DNA from: Methylotenera oryzisoli
Lineage (GTDB): Bacteria > Pseudomonadota > Gammaproteobacteria > Burkholderiales > Methylophilaceae
Assembly (NCBI GenBank): GCA_945872425.1
Contig: CAMBZE010000001.1
Location: forward strand, 17,895 to 81,894
Length of the DNA: 64,000 bases
Direction of reading: 5' to 3'
Within the stretch, counting starts at the first letter, position 1. Every line of letters starts with the position of its first letter. This document shows, in pieces, positions 44,529 through 54,292 of the stretch. The translations under genes and the position numbers were made by a program. The notes beneath the pieces were generated by a model, which was not told the DNA's origin, did not search any database, and was given only the letters and a program-made list of their open reading frames with translations.

Positions 44529-44969
44529 ATGCACATTACCACCCGCCTTGAGTTTGATGCCGGACACCGCATCCCCAATCATAAAAGTCAATGTAAAAAT
44601 TTACATGGGCATCGCTATGCAATGGAAATCACCCTGTCCGGCGATATCATCACGCAGGAGAATGCATCTGAAAACGGCATGGTGATGGACTTTTCAGATG
44701 TGAAAGCTATCGCTAAAAAAGCCGTGATTGATGTGTGGGATCATGCCTTTTTGGTCTATCAACATGACTCAGAAGTGTTGAATTTTCTGAATACGCTCCC
44801 CAACCATAAAACCGTCATATTCCCGACTGTCCCCACCGCAGAGAACATGGCGTCAGAAGCTTTTAAAATACTCAAAGCCAGATATCAGGATACGTTTGGC
44901 AACCATTTAAAATTGGAAAAAGTGCGTTTGTATGAAACGCCCAATAGCTGGGCGGATGCGCTAGGCTAA
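44529..44969 (+). CDS. queD: 6-carboxy-5,6,7,8-tetrahydropterin synthase
   Basis: Converts 7,8-dihydroneopterin triphosphate to carboxytetrahydropterin in the preQ0/queuosine pathway. The protein (146 residues from ATG 44529) shows RLEFDAGHRIPNH, SQCKNLHGHRYAMEI with the catalytic Cys and two zinc His, VMDFSDVK, WDHAFLV and the C-terminal VRLYETPNSWA with the substrate Glu. The track begins four codons upstream at a GTG; neither start has a strong Shine-Dalgarno sequence. A TATAAT at 44479-44484 may be its -10 box. queG at 11.7 kb completes the same modification. Confidence 0.93.
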   Translation: MHITTRLEFDAGHRIPNHKSQCKNLHGHRYAMEITLSGDIITQENASENGMVMDFSDVKAIAKKAVIDVWDHAFLVYQHDSEVLNFLNTLPNHKTVIFPTVPTAENMASEAFKILKARYQDTFGNHLKLEKVRLYETPNSWADALG

Positions 44970-44972
44970 TAA

Positions 44973-45896
44973 TTAGTTAGCATCCAGCGCTTGCAGTTCA
45001 GCGATTAAAGCATTACGCCAATCTGGCAAACTCACCGAGAAATCTCGCGCCAGTTGAGTGCAATCCAAACATGAATTAGCCGGACGTGCCGCAGGCGTTG
45101 GATACTCTTGTGTGGTAATCGCCCGGATATTTGCCGGCGTTACTTTGAGGGGATGCCATCCGTGAGCCACTTGCAAGCGCGCGTACTCTTCCACGATTGC
45201 GATGGCAAAGCCATGCCATGAGGTTTTTCCGGCATTCACTAAATGATAAGTGCCACTTGCCTCTATGGGCAATCCGCCATTTAACCTGCTCAACACGCTC
45301 AAAATAGCCTCGGCAATACTCTTGCTGCTGGTGGGTGCACCAATTTGATCGGCCACAATCCGCAGCTCATCACGCTCGGCTGCCAGGCGTAAAATCGTTT
45401 TAAGAAAATTCCTGCCATAGGCGCCATACACCCAAGACGTACGAAAAATCAAATGCGGCAAGCCAACCACTCGAATTGCATCTTCACCCGCCAGTTTGCT
45501 TTTGCCATAAACACTTAATGGCTCGGTCTCATCTTCTTCAGTATAAGCGCCTGATTTCGCCCCCGAATAGACATAATCAGTAGAAAAATGAATCAGCCCG
45601 GCGCCGATTTTAGCCGCCTCTTCTGCCAGTACTTGCGGTGCTGTCGCATTGATTGCGTAAGCTAATTCATGCTCTGCTTCCGCCTTATCCACTGCGGTGT
45701 ACGCGGCCGGATTGATGATTAAATCAGGCTGCAACGTCCGCACCGCATCACGTATCTGATCATGATTAGTCAAATCGAGTTGCGCCCTATCCAGACCGAT
45801 CACAACTCCGGAAAATAAGGCCTCTTTTGAAAACGCCTGTTTTAGGGCGTGACCAACTTGCCCATTGATACCTGTCAGTAATATTTTTTTGTACAT
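44973..45896 (-). CDS. rfbD: dTDP-4-dehydrorhamnose reductase
   Basis: Last step of dTDP-L-rhamnose synthesis, a NADPH-dependent extended SDR. The 307-residue protein has the nucleotide-binding motif ILLTGINGQVGHALKQAF, NPAAYTAVDKAEAE, FSTDYVYSGAKSGAYTEED and YGKSKLAGE with the catalytic Tyr and Lys. It is the last of the four rhamnose genes read on minus (rfbB-rfbA-rfbC-rfbD) and converges with queD, with 3 bp between. Confidence 0.96.
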   Translation of the reverse strand: MYKKILLTGINGQVGHALKQAFSKEALFSGVVIGLDRAQLDLTNHDQIRDAVRTLQPDLIINPAAYTAVDKAEAEHELAYAINATAPQVLAEEAAKIGAGLIHFSTDYVYSGAKSGAYTEEDETEPLSVYGKSKLAGEDAIRVVGLPHLIFRTSWVYGAYGRNFLKTILRLAAERDELRIVADQIGAPTSSKSIAEAILSVLSRLNGGLPIEASGTYHLVNAGKTSWHGFAIAIVEEYARLQVAHGWHPLKVTPANIRAITTQEYPTPAARPANSCLDCTQLARDFSVSLPDWRNALIAELQALDAN

Positions 45897-45917
45897 GAAA
45901 ATGGCGAGGCAATTAAA

Positions 45918-46472
45918 TTAACAAGCAGCCTCAAAAACATCTGCCTGTGATAAATCCAAACCCACTTTATCTTTGGCTGACAATATTGGTTCGGCTAATA
46001 ATGGCCACTCTATCCCTATAGTCGGGTCATCCCAACGCACACAGCGCTCATGTTGCGGTGCATAGTAGTCTGTGGTTTTGTACAAAAACTCGGTGTCGTT
46101 TTTCAGCACTAAAAATCCATGCGCAAACCCTGCTGGCACCCACATTTGGCGCTTATTCTCGGCAGACAGTATTGCACCCACCCATTGCCCAAAGGTAGCC
46201 GATTGCCGGCGCAAATCTACAACCACATCAAACACTTCCCCCGCCGTCACCCGCACTAGCTTGCCTTGCGGTTGCTGAATTTGGTAATGCAAACCACGCA
46301 ACACATTGGCGGCAGATTTTGAATGGTTATCTTGTACAAAACGTGCTTTTACCCCGGTTAACTTTTCAAAAGTTTGCTCATTAAAACTCTCAAAAAAGAA
46401 ACCTCGGTCATCACCAAATACTTTGGGTTCTAAAATCAGCACTTCCGGAATCGCGGTTGGAATTACCTGCAT
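45918..46472 (-). CDS. rfbC: dTDP-4-dehydrorhamnose 3,5-epimerase
   Basis: Cupin-fold epimerase of the rhamnose pathway. The 184-residue protein shows PKVFGDDRGFFFESFNEQTF, FVQDNHSKSAANVLRGLHYQ with the catalytic His, GKLVRVTAGEVFDVVVDLR, VPAGFAHGFLVL and TTDYYAPQHERCVRWDDP. Its ATG overlaps the rfbA stop by one base, so translation is coupled. It follows rfbA and precedes rfbD by 21 bp. Confidence 0.96.
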   Translation of the reverse strand: MQVIPTAIPEVLILEPKVFGDDRGFFFESFNEQTFEKLTGVKARFVQDNHSKSAANVLRGLHYQIQQPQGKLVRVTAGEVFDVVVDLRRQSATFGQWVGAILSAENKRQMWVPAGFAHGFLVLKNDTEFLYKTTDYYAPQHERCVRWDDPTIGIEWPLLAEPILSAKDKVGLDLSQADVFEAAC

Positions 46473-47347
46473 TAAAACACCTGCTCACTCAATAGCATTT
46501 TTAGATATTGACCATAGCCATTTTTAATATATTTATTTGCCAGCTTATCCAAGGCTGCCGCATCAATAAATTGCATCCGATAGGAAATTTCTTCCGGGCA
46601 GGCTATTTTCAAGCCCTGACGTTTTTCTATGGTTTCAATAAATGCAGAGGCCTCCAATAACGACTCGTGCGTACCGGTATCCAGCCAAGCGATGCCACGC
46701 CCCATCACCTCTACTTGCAAATCACCGCTTTGCAGATACGCCCGATTGACATCGGTAATTTCAAGTTCGCCGCGTACTGATGGTTTGAGTTGTGCGGCAA
46801 TATCAATCACTCGATTGTCGTAAAAATATAAACCGGTGACCGCATATCTGGATTTAGGCGCTTCAGGTTTTTCTTCCAAACTGATGGCCTGACCTTGCGC
46901 ATTAAATTCAACCACCCCATAACGTTCAGGGTCGCGCACTGGATAAGCAAACACGGTCGCCCCCTTGGTGCGCCTGGCAGCGGCTTGCGTCTTGATTGCC
47001 AGCTCATTCCCATAAAATATATTGTCACCTAACACCAAGGCACAACTGTCATCGCCGATAAAGTCCTTACCAATGATAAAAGCTTGGGCAAGCCCATCCG
47101 GTGACGGCTGTACGGCATATTGAATCGAGATGCCCCACTGACTGCCATCGCCCAATAATTGCTGAAAACGGGGCGTGTCTTCAGGGGTAGAGATCAGCAA
47201 CACCTCGCGAATCCCCGCCAACATCAAGGTAGTCAGCGGATAATAAATCATCGGCTTGTCATAGACTGGCAGCAACTGCTTGGAGACCACCTGCGTGACC
47301 GGATAAAGTCGCGTACCTGAGCCACCCGCTAAAATAATGCCTTTCAT
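46472..47347 (-). CDS. rfbA: Glucose-1-phosphate thymidylyltransferase
   Basis: Makes dTDP-glucose from glucose-1-phosphate and dTTP, the first rhamnose-pathway step, drawing on the same pool as GlgC. The 291-residue protein begins [38 protein letters not shown] and shows [21 protein letters not shown] and [13 protein letters not shown]. The ATG overlaps the end of rfbB by 4 bp and its stop overlaps the rfbC start. Confidence 0.97.
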   Translation of the reverse strand: MKGIILAGGSGTRLYPVTQVVSKQLLPVYDKPMIYYPLTTLMLAGIREVLLISTPEDTPRFQQLLGDGSQWGISIQYAVQPSPDGLAQAFIIGKDFIGDDSCALVLGDNIFYGNELAIKTQAAARRTKGATVFAYPVRDPERYGVVEFNAQGQAISLEEKPEAPKSRYAVTGLYFYDNRVIDIAAQLKPSVRGELEITDVNRAYLQSGDLQVEVMGRGIAWLDTGTHESLLEASAFIETIEKRQGLKIACPEEISYRMQFIDAAALDKLANKYIKNGYGQYLKMLLSEQVF

Positions 47348-48429
47348 GCCATTTCCTCGCCACGCTCTGTGTAGTGTTTTGAAACCCAGTGACGGTAATC
47401 GCCACTGGCAACGTTGTTAACCCAGCCCTGATGTTCTAAATACCAGTTTACGGTTTTCTCTATGCCTGACTCAAAGGTTTCCTGCGGTTTCCAGCCTAAA
47501 TCACGCGCTATTTTGCTGGCATCAATGGCATAACGTTGATCATGCCCCAGTCGATCTTGCACAAAGGCAATTTGATCGGCATACGATTTACCATCCGCAC
47601 GCGGTTTTTTGCTATCCAGCATCCGGCACAGTGTTCTTACCACGTCAATATTCGGCTTTTCATTCCAGCCGCCCACGTTGTACACCTCACCCACCTTGCC
47701 TGCCTCCAAAACACGGCGTATCGCCGCACAATGATCTTCCACAAACAGCCAATCTCGCACTTGCAGCCCATTGCCGTAAATAGGCAACGGTTTTCCTGCT
47801 AATGCGTTATGAATAACCAACGGTATCAACTTTTCCGGAAAGTGATAGGGTCCGTAATTATTCGAGCAGTTTGTCGTCAGTGTTGGCAAGCCGTAAGTAT
47901 GATGATAAGCACGTACCAAATGGTCTGAAGCCGCCTTGGAAGCTGAATAGGGACTATTGGGCGCATAAGCGGTTGTTTCAGTAAATGCGGCATCGTTTTT
48001 ACCGAGCGAGCCATAGACTTCATCGGTGGAAACGTGCAAAAAACGAAAAGCTTGCTGATTCTCCGCACTCAAATTACCCCAGTATGCACGTACGGCTTCC
48101 AATAAATGAAAGGTGCCGACCACATTGGTTTGAATGAAATCTTCGGGGCCATGAATGGAGCGATCCACGTGGCTTTCTGCCGCAAAGTTCACCACGGCAT
48201 AGGGTTGGTGCTCTGCTAAAAGTTGGGCAACTAAAGCTTGATCGCTAATATCACCCTGCACAAATATATGATGCGGATTGTGCTCGAGTGTCGTCAAATT
48301 TTCCAAATTCCCCGCGTAGGTCAATTTGTCCAGATTAACCACGGTCCCCAAGCTTTGATTGAGCCAGGTCAATACAAAATTAGCACCGATAAAACCGGCA
48401 CCGCCGGTGACAACAATTGTTTTATTCAC
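47344..48429 (-). CDS. rfbB: dTDP-glucose 4,6-dehydratase
   Basis: NAD-dependent extended SDR converting dTDP-glucose to the 4-keto-6-deoxy sugar. I prefer the GTG at 48429 (AAAGGG about 7 bases upstream; [21 protein letters not shown]), giving 361 residues; the track start 12 codons earlier lies within dnaQ. Motifs: [28 protein letters not shown] and [15 protein letters not shown] with the catalytic Tyr-x3-Lys. It is first of the rhamnose block, 10 bp after dnaQ, so it may be read from the rnhA-dnaQ transcript. Confidence 0.95.
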   Translation of the reverse strand: MNKTIVVTGGAGFIGANFVLTWLNQSLGTVVNLDKLTYAGNLENLTTLEHNPHHIFVQGDISDQALVAQLLAEHQPYAVVNFAAESHVDRSIHGPEDFIQTNVVGTFHLLEAVRAYWGNLSAENQQAFRFLHVSTDEVYGSLGKNDAAFTETTAYAPNSPYSASKAASDHLVRAYHHTYGLPTLTTNCSNNYGPYHFPEKLIPLVIHNALAGKPLPIYGNGLQVRDWLFVEDHCAAIRRVLEAGKVGEVYNVGGWNEKPNIDVVRTLCRMLDSKKPRADGKSYADQIAFVQDRLGHDQRYAIDASKIARDLGWKPQETFESGIEKTVNWYLEHQGWVNNVASGDYRHWVSKHYTERGEEMA

Positions 48430-48439
48430 GACTGACCCT

Positions 48440-49135
48440 TTAATGTTCCAGCGTATTCCATACACAGTTTCCTGATTTGGCGAGCGATGCTAGGTAATCT
48501 TCATGTGCAGAAATCTCTGCTGAATTGGCAAGTTTAACTAACAATGGCGCATTGCTACGCGGCTTATCCTCAAGATTATTCTGATCCGGCTTATCCAATT
48601 CCATCATCAGGCTATTCTGACCGCGCGTCATGGCCATATACACATCAGCCAATAACTCAGCGTCTAACAATGCACCATGCAGGGTACGTTTTGAGTTGTC
48701 AATACCGAAATTCCGACACAAGGCATCCAGATTATTACGCTGACCAGGACGCATTTCTTTTGCCATTTTCAGGGTGTCTGTAATTTTCGCTGTAATCGCT
48801 TCTATGGATTGCAAGCCAATTAAGCCAAGCTCACTATTCAAAAAACCCACATCAAAAGGCGCGTTATGCATAATAAGCTCTGCATCTGCGATAAAAGCAA
48901 TGAGCTCATTGGCAATCTCCGCAAAACGTGGCTTGTCTTGCAAAAACTCCAGCGAAATTCCATGCACCTCTTGCGCACCCGGATCAATCTCACGATCAGG
49001 TTGCAGATAATAGTGAAAATGATGCTTGGTTAAACGGCGATTCACCACCTCAACCGCCGCAATTTCAATCACGCGGTGCCCCTGAGCCGTATCTAGACCC
49101 GTAGTTTCCGTATCTAAAAATATTTGCCTCATCAC
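48440..49135 (-). CDS. dnaQ: DNA polymerase III epsilon subunit (3'-5' proofreading exonuclease)
   Basis: DEDDh exonuclease that proofreads for the replicative polymerase. The 231-residue protein shows Exo [22 protein letters not shown], Exo [19 protein letters not shown] and Exo [23 protein letters not shown] with the catalytic His and Asp. A C-terminal tail of about 50 residues would bind the alpha subunit. It overlaps rnhA by 4 bp, the usual rnhA-dnaQ pairing. Confidence 0.96.
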   Translation of the reverse strand: MMRQIFLDTETTGLDTAQGHRVIEIAAVEVVNRRLTKHHFHYYLQPDREIDPGAQEVHGISLEFLQDKPRFAEIANELIAFIADAELIMHNAPFDVGFLNSELGLIGLQSIEAITAKITDTLKMAKEMRPGQRNNLDALCRNFGIDNSKRTLHGALLDAELLADVYMAMTRGQNSLMMELDKPDQNNLEDKPRSNAPLLVKLANSAEISAHEDYLASLAKSGNCVWNTLEH

Positions 49136-49605
49136 TCGCGCCCCTGTTGCAAAATTTGCTCTACGCCTTTATTTGCAAGTCTGTCCGCACGCTCGTTACC
49201 TACATTACCCGCATGGCCTTTTACCCACACCCACTCTACCGTATGCTGCTGTGCCAACACATCCAAAACCCGCCATAAATCATCATTTTTCACCGGCTTT
49301 TTATCTGCGGTACGCCAGTTACGGGCTTTCCAGCCAATAATCCACTCAGAAATGCCTTTTTGCACATAAACAGAATCGGTGAACACTTTGGCATGGCATG
49401 AACGTTTTAACGCCTCCAAAGCACGAATCACCGCGGTCAATTCCATACGGTTATTGGTGGTGAGCAAATCCCCGCCAAATAATTCTTTTTCATGACCATC
49501 ATAACTTATCCATGCGCCCCAGCCGCCCGGGCCTGGATTGCCCTTGCAGGCGCCATCCGCGTAAATCTCAACCAGCTGATAGTTAATTAAATTGCTGTTC
49601 GTCAT
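49132..49605 (-). CDS. rnhA: Ribonuclease HI
   Basis: Cleaves the RNA strand of RNA-DNA hybrids. The 157-residue protein has the four acidic catalytic positions in [18 protein letters not shown] (Asp), [10 protein letters not shown] (Glu), [12 protein letters not shown] (Asp) and [10 protein letters not shown] (Asp), plus the [11 protein letters not shown] handle region with the catalytic His. It is the first gene of the unit with dnaQ, which overlaps it by 4 bp. The 140 bp upstream toward the argG terminator shows no gene. Confidence 0.97.
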   Translation of the reverse strand: MTNSNLINYQLVEIYADGACKGNPGPGGWGAWISYDGHEKELFGGDLLTTNNRMELTAVIRALEALKRSCHAKVFTDSVYVQKGISEWIIGWKARNWRTADKKPVKNDDLWRVLDVLAQQHTVEWVWVKGHAGNVGNERADRLANKGVEQILQQGRE

Positions 49606-49746
49606 TGATAAAACTTTGCATCATTATTGTTGTAAGTCAGATTATAGAACAACCGCCACTCCAAAATACTCGGCATATCTAAATATCTGACGCACTAAAC
49701 ACTAACTAAATTTATGCATTTATAAAAAATCCATAGCTGTTTCAAA

Positions 49747-49774
49747 AAAAATGCACCCATAGAGGTGCATTTTT
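49747..49774 (-). terminator. Bidirectional rho-independent terminator after argG
   Basis: AAAAATGCACC and GGTGCATTTTT form an 11-bp stem with a 6-base loop. On minus a run of eight T residues follows, so it terminates argG; on plus TTTTT lies within the stem end. Confidence 0.92.
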
Positions 49775-49798
49775 AGGTAAATTCATTGAATAATACCG

Positions 49799-51019
49799 CT
49801 ATTTTTTATTTCTCAGATTCGCCGCGATACGCATTCTCAAAGCGTTAAGCTTAATAAAACCACCGGCATCTTTTTGATCGTACGCACCTTTGTCATCTTC
49901 AAAGGTAGCAATGGTGGGATCAAATAGTGAATTTGTTTTGCTATCGCGCCCGGTTACAATCACGTTGCCTTTGTAGAGTTTCACCCGCACCCAGCCATTC
50001 ACCGCAGTTTGCGTATGGTCTATCAGTGTCTGCAATGCCATGCGTTCTGGGCTCCACCAGTAACCGTTGTAGATCATACTGGCGTAGCGTGGCATCAAGT
50101 CATCTTTCAAGTGCGCCACTTCACGGTCCAAGGTAATAGATTCAATCGCACGGTGCGCTTTAAGCATAATCGTACCGCCCGGGGTTTCATAACAGCCACG
50201 GGATTTCATTCCTACATAGCGGTTCTCAACCAGATCCAACCGACCGATACCATGTTTGCCGCCAATTTTATTCAAGTGCGCTAATAGCTCATGCGGTTTC
50301 ATGGCTTCGCCATTCAAGCTCACCGGATCACCATTCACGTACTCAATGTCCAGATATTCAGCAGCATCAGGCGCCTTTTCTGGGCTGACGCTCCAACGCC
50401 ACATTGATTCTTCAGCCTCTGCCGCCGGGTTTTCCAGGTGACGGCCTTCGTATGAGATATGCAACAAGTTGGCATCCATACTGTATGGACTGCCACCTTG
50501 CTTATGCTTCATATCCACAGGGATACCATGTTGCTCAGCATAGGTCATGAGTTTTTCACGGCTTAATAAATCCCACTCGCGCCATGGAGCGATAATTTGA
50601 ATATTCGGGTTTAACGCATAAGCACCCAACTCAAAACGCACCTGATCATTACCTTTACCCGTTGCACCGTGCGAAATTGCATCTGCGTTAGTTTCAGCAG
50701 CAATTTCAATTAAACGTTTTGCAATCAAAGGACGGGCGATTGAAGTGCCCAGCAAGTATTCACCTTCATACACGGTATTGGCGCGAAACATCGGGAACAC
50801 AAAATCGCGCACGAATTCTTCACGCACGTCATCGATGTAAATTTCTTTCACCCCTGCAGCTTTGGCCTTGGCACGCGCAGGCTCCAACTCCTCCCCTTGC
50901 CCCAAGTCGGCAGTAAAAGTTACAACCTCACACTTATATTCGTCTTGCAGCCATTTCAGAATTACCGAGGTATCTAAACCGCCTGAATAGGCTAAAACTA
51001 CTTTGTTAACTTTACTCAT
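49799..51019 (-). CDS. argG: Argininosuccinate synthase
   Basis: ATP-dependent condensation of citrulline and aspartate in arginine synthesis. The 406-residue protein shows the PP-loop [60 protein letters not shown] and [14 protein letters not shown]. It lies downstream of argF on minus, separated by a 190-bp gap that contains a repeat element, and it ends at a strong terminator. Confidence 0.98.
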   Translation of the reverse strand: MSKVNKVVLAYSGGLDTSVILKWLQDEYKCEVVTFTADLGQGEELEPARAKAKAAGVKEIYIDDVREEFVRDFVFPMFRANTVYEGEYLLGTSIARPLIAKRLIEIAAETNADAISHGATGKGNDQVRFELGAYALNPNIQIIAPWREWDLLSREKLMTYAEQHGIPVDMKHKQGGSPYSMDANLLHISYEGRHLENPAAEAEESMWRWSVSPEKAPDAAEYLDIEYVNGDPVSLNGEAMKPHELLAHLNKIGGKHGIGRLDLVENRYVGMKSRGCYETPGGTIMLKAHRAIESITLDREVAHLKDDLMPRYASMIYNGYWWSPERMALQTLIDHTQTAVNGWVRVKLYKGNVIVTGRDSKTNSLFDPTIATFEDDKGAYDQKDAGGFIKLNALRMRIAANLRNKK

Positions 51020-51068
51020 AATTTCCTTTTTTCATGCCATGAATGGCTTTAAAATCTAAAGACTTTTT

Positions 51069-51205
51069 GCCACGGAGGACACAGAGAGCGCAGAGAAAAA
51101 AGCTTAAAAACCTGATTGGATAAGCACCAGCTAAAGAATTGATGCAGTTGGATTTTGGTTTTCTCTGTGAACTCTGTGGCTATTTTTTTAAGTACTCTGT
51201 GGCTA
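51069..51205. repeat. GCCACAGAG/CTCTGTGGC repeat element, argG-argF gap
   Basis: It opens TTGCCACGGAGGACACAGAGAGCGCAGAGAAAAAA and closes TTCTCTGTGAACTCTGTGGCTA, followed by a second ACTCTGTGGCTAAAAATC. The ends are inverted copies of each other and match the elements around kdsA. The right end lies 4 bases before the argF stop. Confidence 0.8.
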
Positions 51206-51209
51206 AAAA

Positions 51210-52124
51210 TCAAACCTTACCGAGCAGCAAGTATTCCATCAGTGCTTTTTGTGTGTGCAAACGGTTCTCAGCTTCATCCCAAACGACACTTTGCACACCA
51301 TCAATCACCCCGGCTTCAACTTCTTCACCACGATGCGCTGGCAAGCAATGCATAAACAGCGCATCCTTCGCCGCAACACGCATCATGTCGCTATCTACTT
51401 GCCAATCGGCAAAGTCACGTAAGCGCTCTTCATTTTCCGCCTCAAAGCCCATGCTGGTCCACACATCCGTAGTGACCAAGTCCGCGCCCTTTGCCGCATC
51501 CATCGGGTCTGCAAACACTTCAAAGTGATTATTGCCATATAAATTGGCACGTTCCGGCTCAACTTCATAACCTGGCGGTGTTGATACATGCACGTTAAAA
51601 TCCAGTACTTCTGCGGCTTGCAGCCAGGTGTTGCATACATTATTGCTGTCACCAATCCACGCCACCGTTTTACCTTTGATTGAGCCGCGATGCTCAATAA
51701 ATGTAAAAATATCCGCCATAATCTGGCATGGGTGATACTCATTGGTCAAGCCGTTGATGACGGGTACACGTGAATTCGCCGCAAAACGCTCGATAATCTC
51801 TTGCTCAAAGGTGCGAATCATCACAATATCGCTCATGCGTGAAATCACTTGTGCGGCATCCTCAACAGGTTCTCCGCGACCCAACTGTGAATCGCGTGTA
51901 TTCAGATAAATGGCTGAACCACCTAATTGCTGCATGCCGGCTTCAAACGAAAGTCGGGTGCGCGTACTCGCTTTTTCAAAAATCATGACCAAAGTGCGGT
52001 CTTGCAGCGGCCAATATTGCTGATATGACTTAAATTGATTTTTAATCCAGCGCGCACGTTCAAATACATGCTCCAACTCGTCACGATTTAAATCATTGAA
52101 TTGTAAAAAATGTTTTATTGCCAT
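51210..52124 (-). CDS. argF: Ornithine carbamoyltransferase
   Basis: Forms citrulline from ornithine and carbamoyl phosphate. The 304-residue protein shows the carbamoyl-phosphate motif FEKASTRTRLSFEAGM, GRGEPVEDAAQV, NGLTNEYHPCQIMAD, WIGDSNNVCNTW, DVWTSMGFE and the HCLPAHRGEEV loop with the catalytic Cys. It sits between argD (73 bp upstream) and argG, so the three probably form one arginine operon. Confidence 0.97.
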   Translation of the reverse strand: MAIKHFLQFNDLNRDELEHVFERARWIKNQFKSYQQYWPLQDRTLVMIFEKASTRTRLSFEAGMQQLGGSAIYLNTRDSQLGRGEPVEDAAQVISRMSDIVMIRTFEQEIIERFAANSRVPVINGLTNEYHPCQIMADIFTFIEHRGSIKGKTVAWIGDSNNVCNTWLQAAEVLDFNVHVSTPPGYEVEPERANLYGNNHFEVFADPMDAAKGADLVTTDVWTSMGFEAENEERLRDFADWQVDSDMMRVAAKDALFMHCLPAHRGEEVEAGVIDGVQSVVWDEAENRLHTQKALMEYLLLGKV

Positions 52125-52196
52125 AATGGTTTGGTAGCGCGGTCTTTATTGAAACCGTCTACGTTGCTAAATTAACTCGTTGTAAAATTATTTTAA

Positions 52197-53375
52197 TTAC
52201 GCTAAAAATGCTTTAATCAAAGCAGACAAACGCTGTACCAACTCTTTTGCCTCAGCTTCATTCATAATCAATGGCGGTAGCAAACGCACCACTTTATCGG
52301 CAGTCACGTTAATCAGTAATTTAGCCTCTAACGCCATTTTCACTAAATCAGCGCATGGCCGATCTAACTCAATACCAATCATTAAACCGGCATTGCGCAC
52401 CACAACTACGCCTTCGGTATGTTTAAATTCCGCATTAAAACCTTCACGGATTAAATGACCGATTTTTTCAGCGTTAGCGCACAAACCTTCTTCTTCAATA
52501 ATATTAAGTGTTGCCAACCCGGCCGCAGTCGCCAATGGGTTTCCACCAAAAGTGGAACCGTGCTTGCCATAGGTAAACACCTCTGCGGCTTTTCCACTAG
52601 CAACACAAGCACCGATTGGCACGCCAGAACCCAGCCCTTTGGCAAGACTCATTACATCTGGCTTAATCTTTGTGTGCTGAAAATCAAACCAGGTACCGGT
52701 ACGACCAATCCCCGTCTGCACTTCATCCAGCATCAATAACCAGCCATGCGTATCACAAATTTGACGCAACGCCTCAAGGTAGGCGCCGACTTCCTTGGGG
52801 ATGTTAATACCACTCTCGCCTTGCACCGGCTCAACTAACACAGCCACCACATTCTGGTGATGCAAAGCCACCTGCTTAACCGCTTCAACATCATCATAAG
52901 GTACACGGATAAAACCACTCACCAAGGGCTCAAAGCCGGCCTGCACCTTACGGTTTCCGGTAGCAGATAATGTTGCCAAAGTACGTCCATGAAATGATTG
53001 TTCCATCACAATGATTTCAGGTGTAACTATGCCTTTATTGTGTCCATAAAGCCGTGCCAACTTAATTGCAGCCTCATTGGCCTCGCAGCCGGAGTTGCAG
53101 AAAAACACCTTGTCCATGCCTGAAATTTCACACAGCTTATCTGCTAATGCTTCTTGCTCAGCAATCTGATAAATATTGGATACATGAATCAACTTGGCCG
53201 CTTGTCTGGAAATCGCATCGACCAATTTAGGATGCGCATGACCCAGACCATTCACCGCCACGCCTGCGAGCGCATCTAAATATTTTTCGCCTTGATCATC
53301 CCACAGCCAAACGCCTTCGCCCCTAACAAAGGTCACCGGCTGTCGCATATAGGTATTCATTAAATGATTTGTCAT
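52197..53375 (-). CDS. argD: Acetylornithine aminotransferase
   Basis: Class III PLP aminotransferase of arginine synthesis, possibly also acting in the diaminopimelate route. The 392-residue protein shows NSGCEANEAAIKLAR, EPVQGESGI, LLMLDEVQTGIGRTGTWF and DVMSLAKGLGSGVPIGA with the PLP lysine, and TFGGNPLATAAGLATL. It is first of the argD-argF-argG run. The 126 bp upstream show no gene. Confidence 0.94.
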   Translation of the reverse strand: MTNHLMNTYMRQPVTFVRGEGVWLWDDQGEKYLDALAGVAVNGLGHAHPKLVDAISRQAAKLIHVSNIYQIAEQEALADKLCEISGMDKVFFCNSGCEANEAAIKLARLYGHNKGIVTPEIIVMEQSFHGRTLATLSATGNRKVQAGFEPLVSGFIRVPYDDVEAVKQVALHHQNVVAVLVEPVQGESGINIPKEVGAYLEALRQICDTHGWLLMLDEVQTGIGRTGTWFDFQHTKIKPDVMSLAKGLGSGVPIGACVASGKAAEVFTYGKHGSTFGGNPLATAAGLATLNIIEEEGLCANAEKIGHLIREGFNAEFKHTEGVVVVRNAGLMIGIELDRPCADLVKMALEAKLLINVTADKVVRLLPPLIMNEAEAKELVQRLSALIKAFLA

Positions 53376-53501
53376 TGATCACTTTATAACTAAATTATTG
53401 TTAATTATGTTTATTTCAACATTTTCTATTTATGTAAAAACAAACGGCGACTAATGCCGCCGTTTAATGCATTAACATAAAACCTGCCTAAAATCCGACA
53501 A

Positions 53502-53993
53502 TTAAAGGCCGATGATTGCCCGGTGTGACAACCCGTTTGCCATGAAAAATAACATTGGTATTGAAAGCATCATATTGGTACGAGATGCCAACATTGCTAC
53601 GCGACGCGCCTTTGCTTTTACCTCATCACTCGCAGGCACCATACCCAATATTTTTTGTTGATTTGGCCAAATAAAAAACCAAACATTAAACAGCATGATG
53701 GTACCCAACCACGCGCCAATGCCGATTGCAGCATAACCATTACGCAATGTAAATGCATCAACAAAACCACTGCCAAGCAACCATGCGCCTGCTAGCCATG
53801 TAGCAACCGCAGACCAACGAAACCATAACAATGCGCGTGGCGCTACATGTTTAGTAATACCTACTGCCGTACCATCAGTCGCAGCATCTTTCAATGCCGG
53901 CATTTGTACAAGATTAAAATAGTAAAGCAGACCTACCCATGCGATGCCTGCAACAATGTGAGCCCAACGTGCAATTCCTGGTAGAAATTCCAT
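53502..53993 (-). CDS. Urate-oxidase-N-like (PuuD-type) membrane protein
   Basis: A 163-residue integral membrane protein resembling the membrane domain of PuuD-type urate hydroxylases, without the cytochrome c part. Four hydrophobic segments are visible: near residues 8-30 (ARWAHIVAGIAWVGLLYYFN), 60-80, 90-115 and 140-156. Conserved-looking His12, His49 and Trp/Arg-rich borders (RALLWFRW) could hold a haem, but that is inference. Its ATG is 2 bp after the stop of a 33-residue membrane peptide, so the two are translated together. A true urate-oxidising role is doubtful since no purine genes are near. Confidence 0.75.
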   Translation of the reverse strand: MEFLPGIARWAHIVAGIAWVGLLYYFNLVQMPALKDAATDGTAVGITKHVAPRALLWFRWSAVATWLAGAWLLGSGFVDAFTLRNGYAAIGIGAWLGTIMLFNVWFFIWPNQQKILGMVPASDEVKAKARRVAMLASRTNMMLSIPMLFFMANGLSHRAIIGL

Positions 53994-53995
53994 GG

Positions 53996-54097
53996 CTATG
54001 CCCCCATCAATACGTTTTTAACAATTAAAAATAACACCAGCGTAAGCACTAAGCCAGCAACAACGGTTCCTGAAATCGAATCTAACGGATTTTTCAT
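53996..54097 (-). CDS. 33-residue single-span membrane peptide
   Basis: Too short for the ORF track. The sequence is a short polar N-terminus (MKNPLDSISG), one hydrophobic helix of about 18 residues (VVAGLVLTLVLFLIV) and the tail KNVLMGA. The ATG at 54097 has AGGAGA 8 bases upstream, the best ribosome-binding site of this neighbourhood, and its stop is 2 bp from the start of the PuuD-like protein. Strong translation signals, composition and coupling argue that it is real. It may be an accessory subunit, as CydX or CcoQ-type peptides are for oxidases; I do not recognise a family. Confidence 0.7.
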   Translation of the reverse strand: MKNPLDSISGTVVAGLVLTLVLFLIVKNVLMGA

Positions 54098-54153
54098 GCG
54101 ACACATCTCCTAACCTCTAATTTTTACCTTGTTTTTTTAATCAACACCATGTG

Positions 54154-54174
54154 TGAGGTTAGCCTAAAACCTCA
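54154..54174. repeat. Short hairpin in the 195-bp gap before the Rieske oxygenase
   Basis: TGAGGTT and AACCTCA form a 7-bp stem with a 7-base loop, upstream of both divergent units. There is no U-tract. It could be a regulator site or a leader fold. The rest of the gap shows no gene. Confidence 0.35.
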
Positions 54175-54292
54175 ATATTGGCAAGTTTTACGGCACAATC
54201 AACCCTGATAATTCTTAAGGAATCACTTGATAAAAATAGTAATTTAAGCAAAAATCGCCATCCCTTGTAATTTTGATTGCCTATCATTTTTT

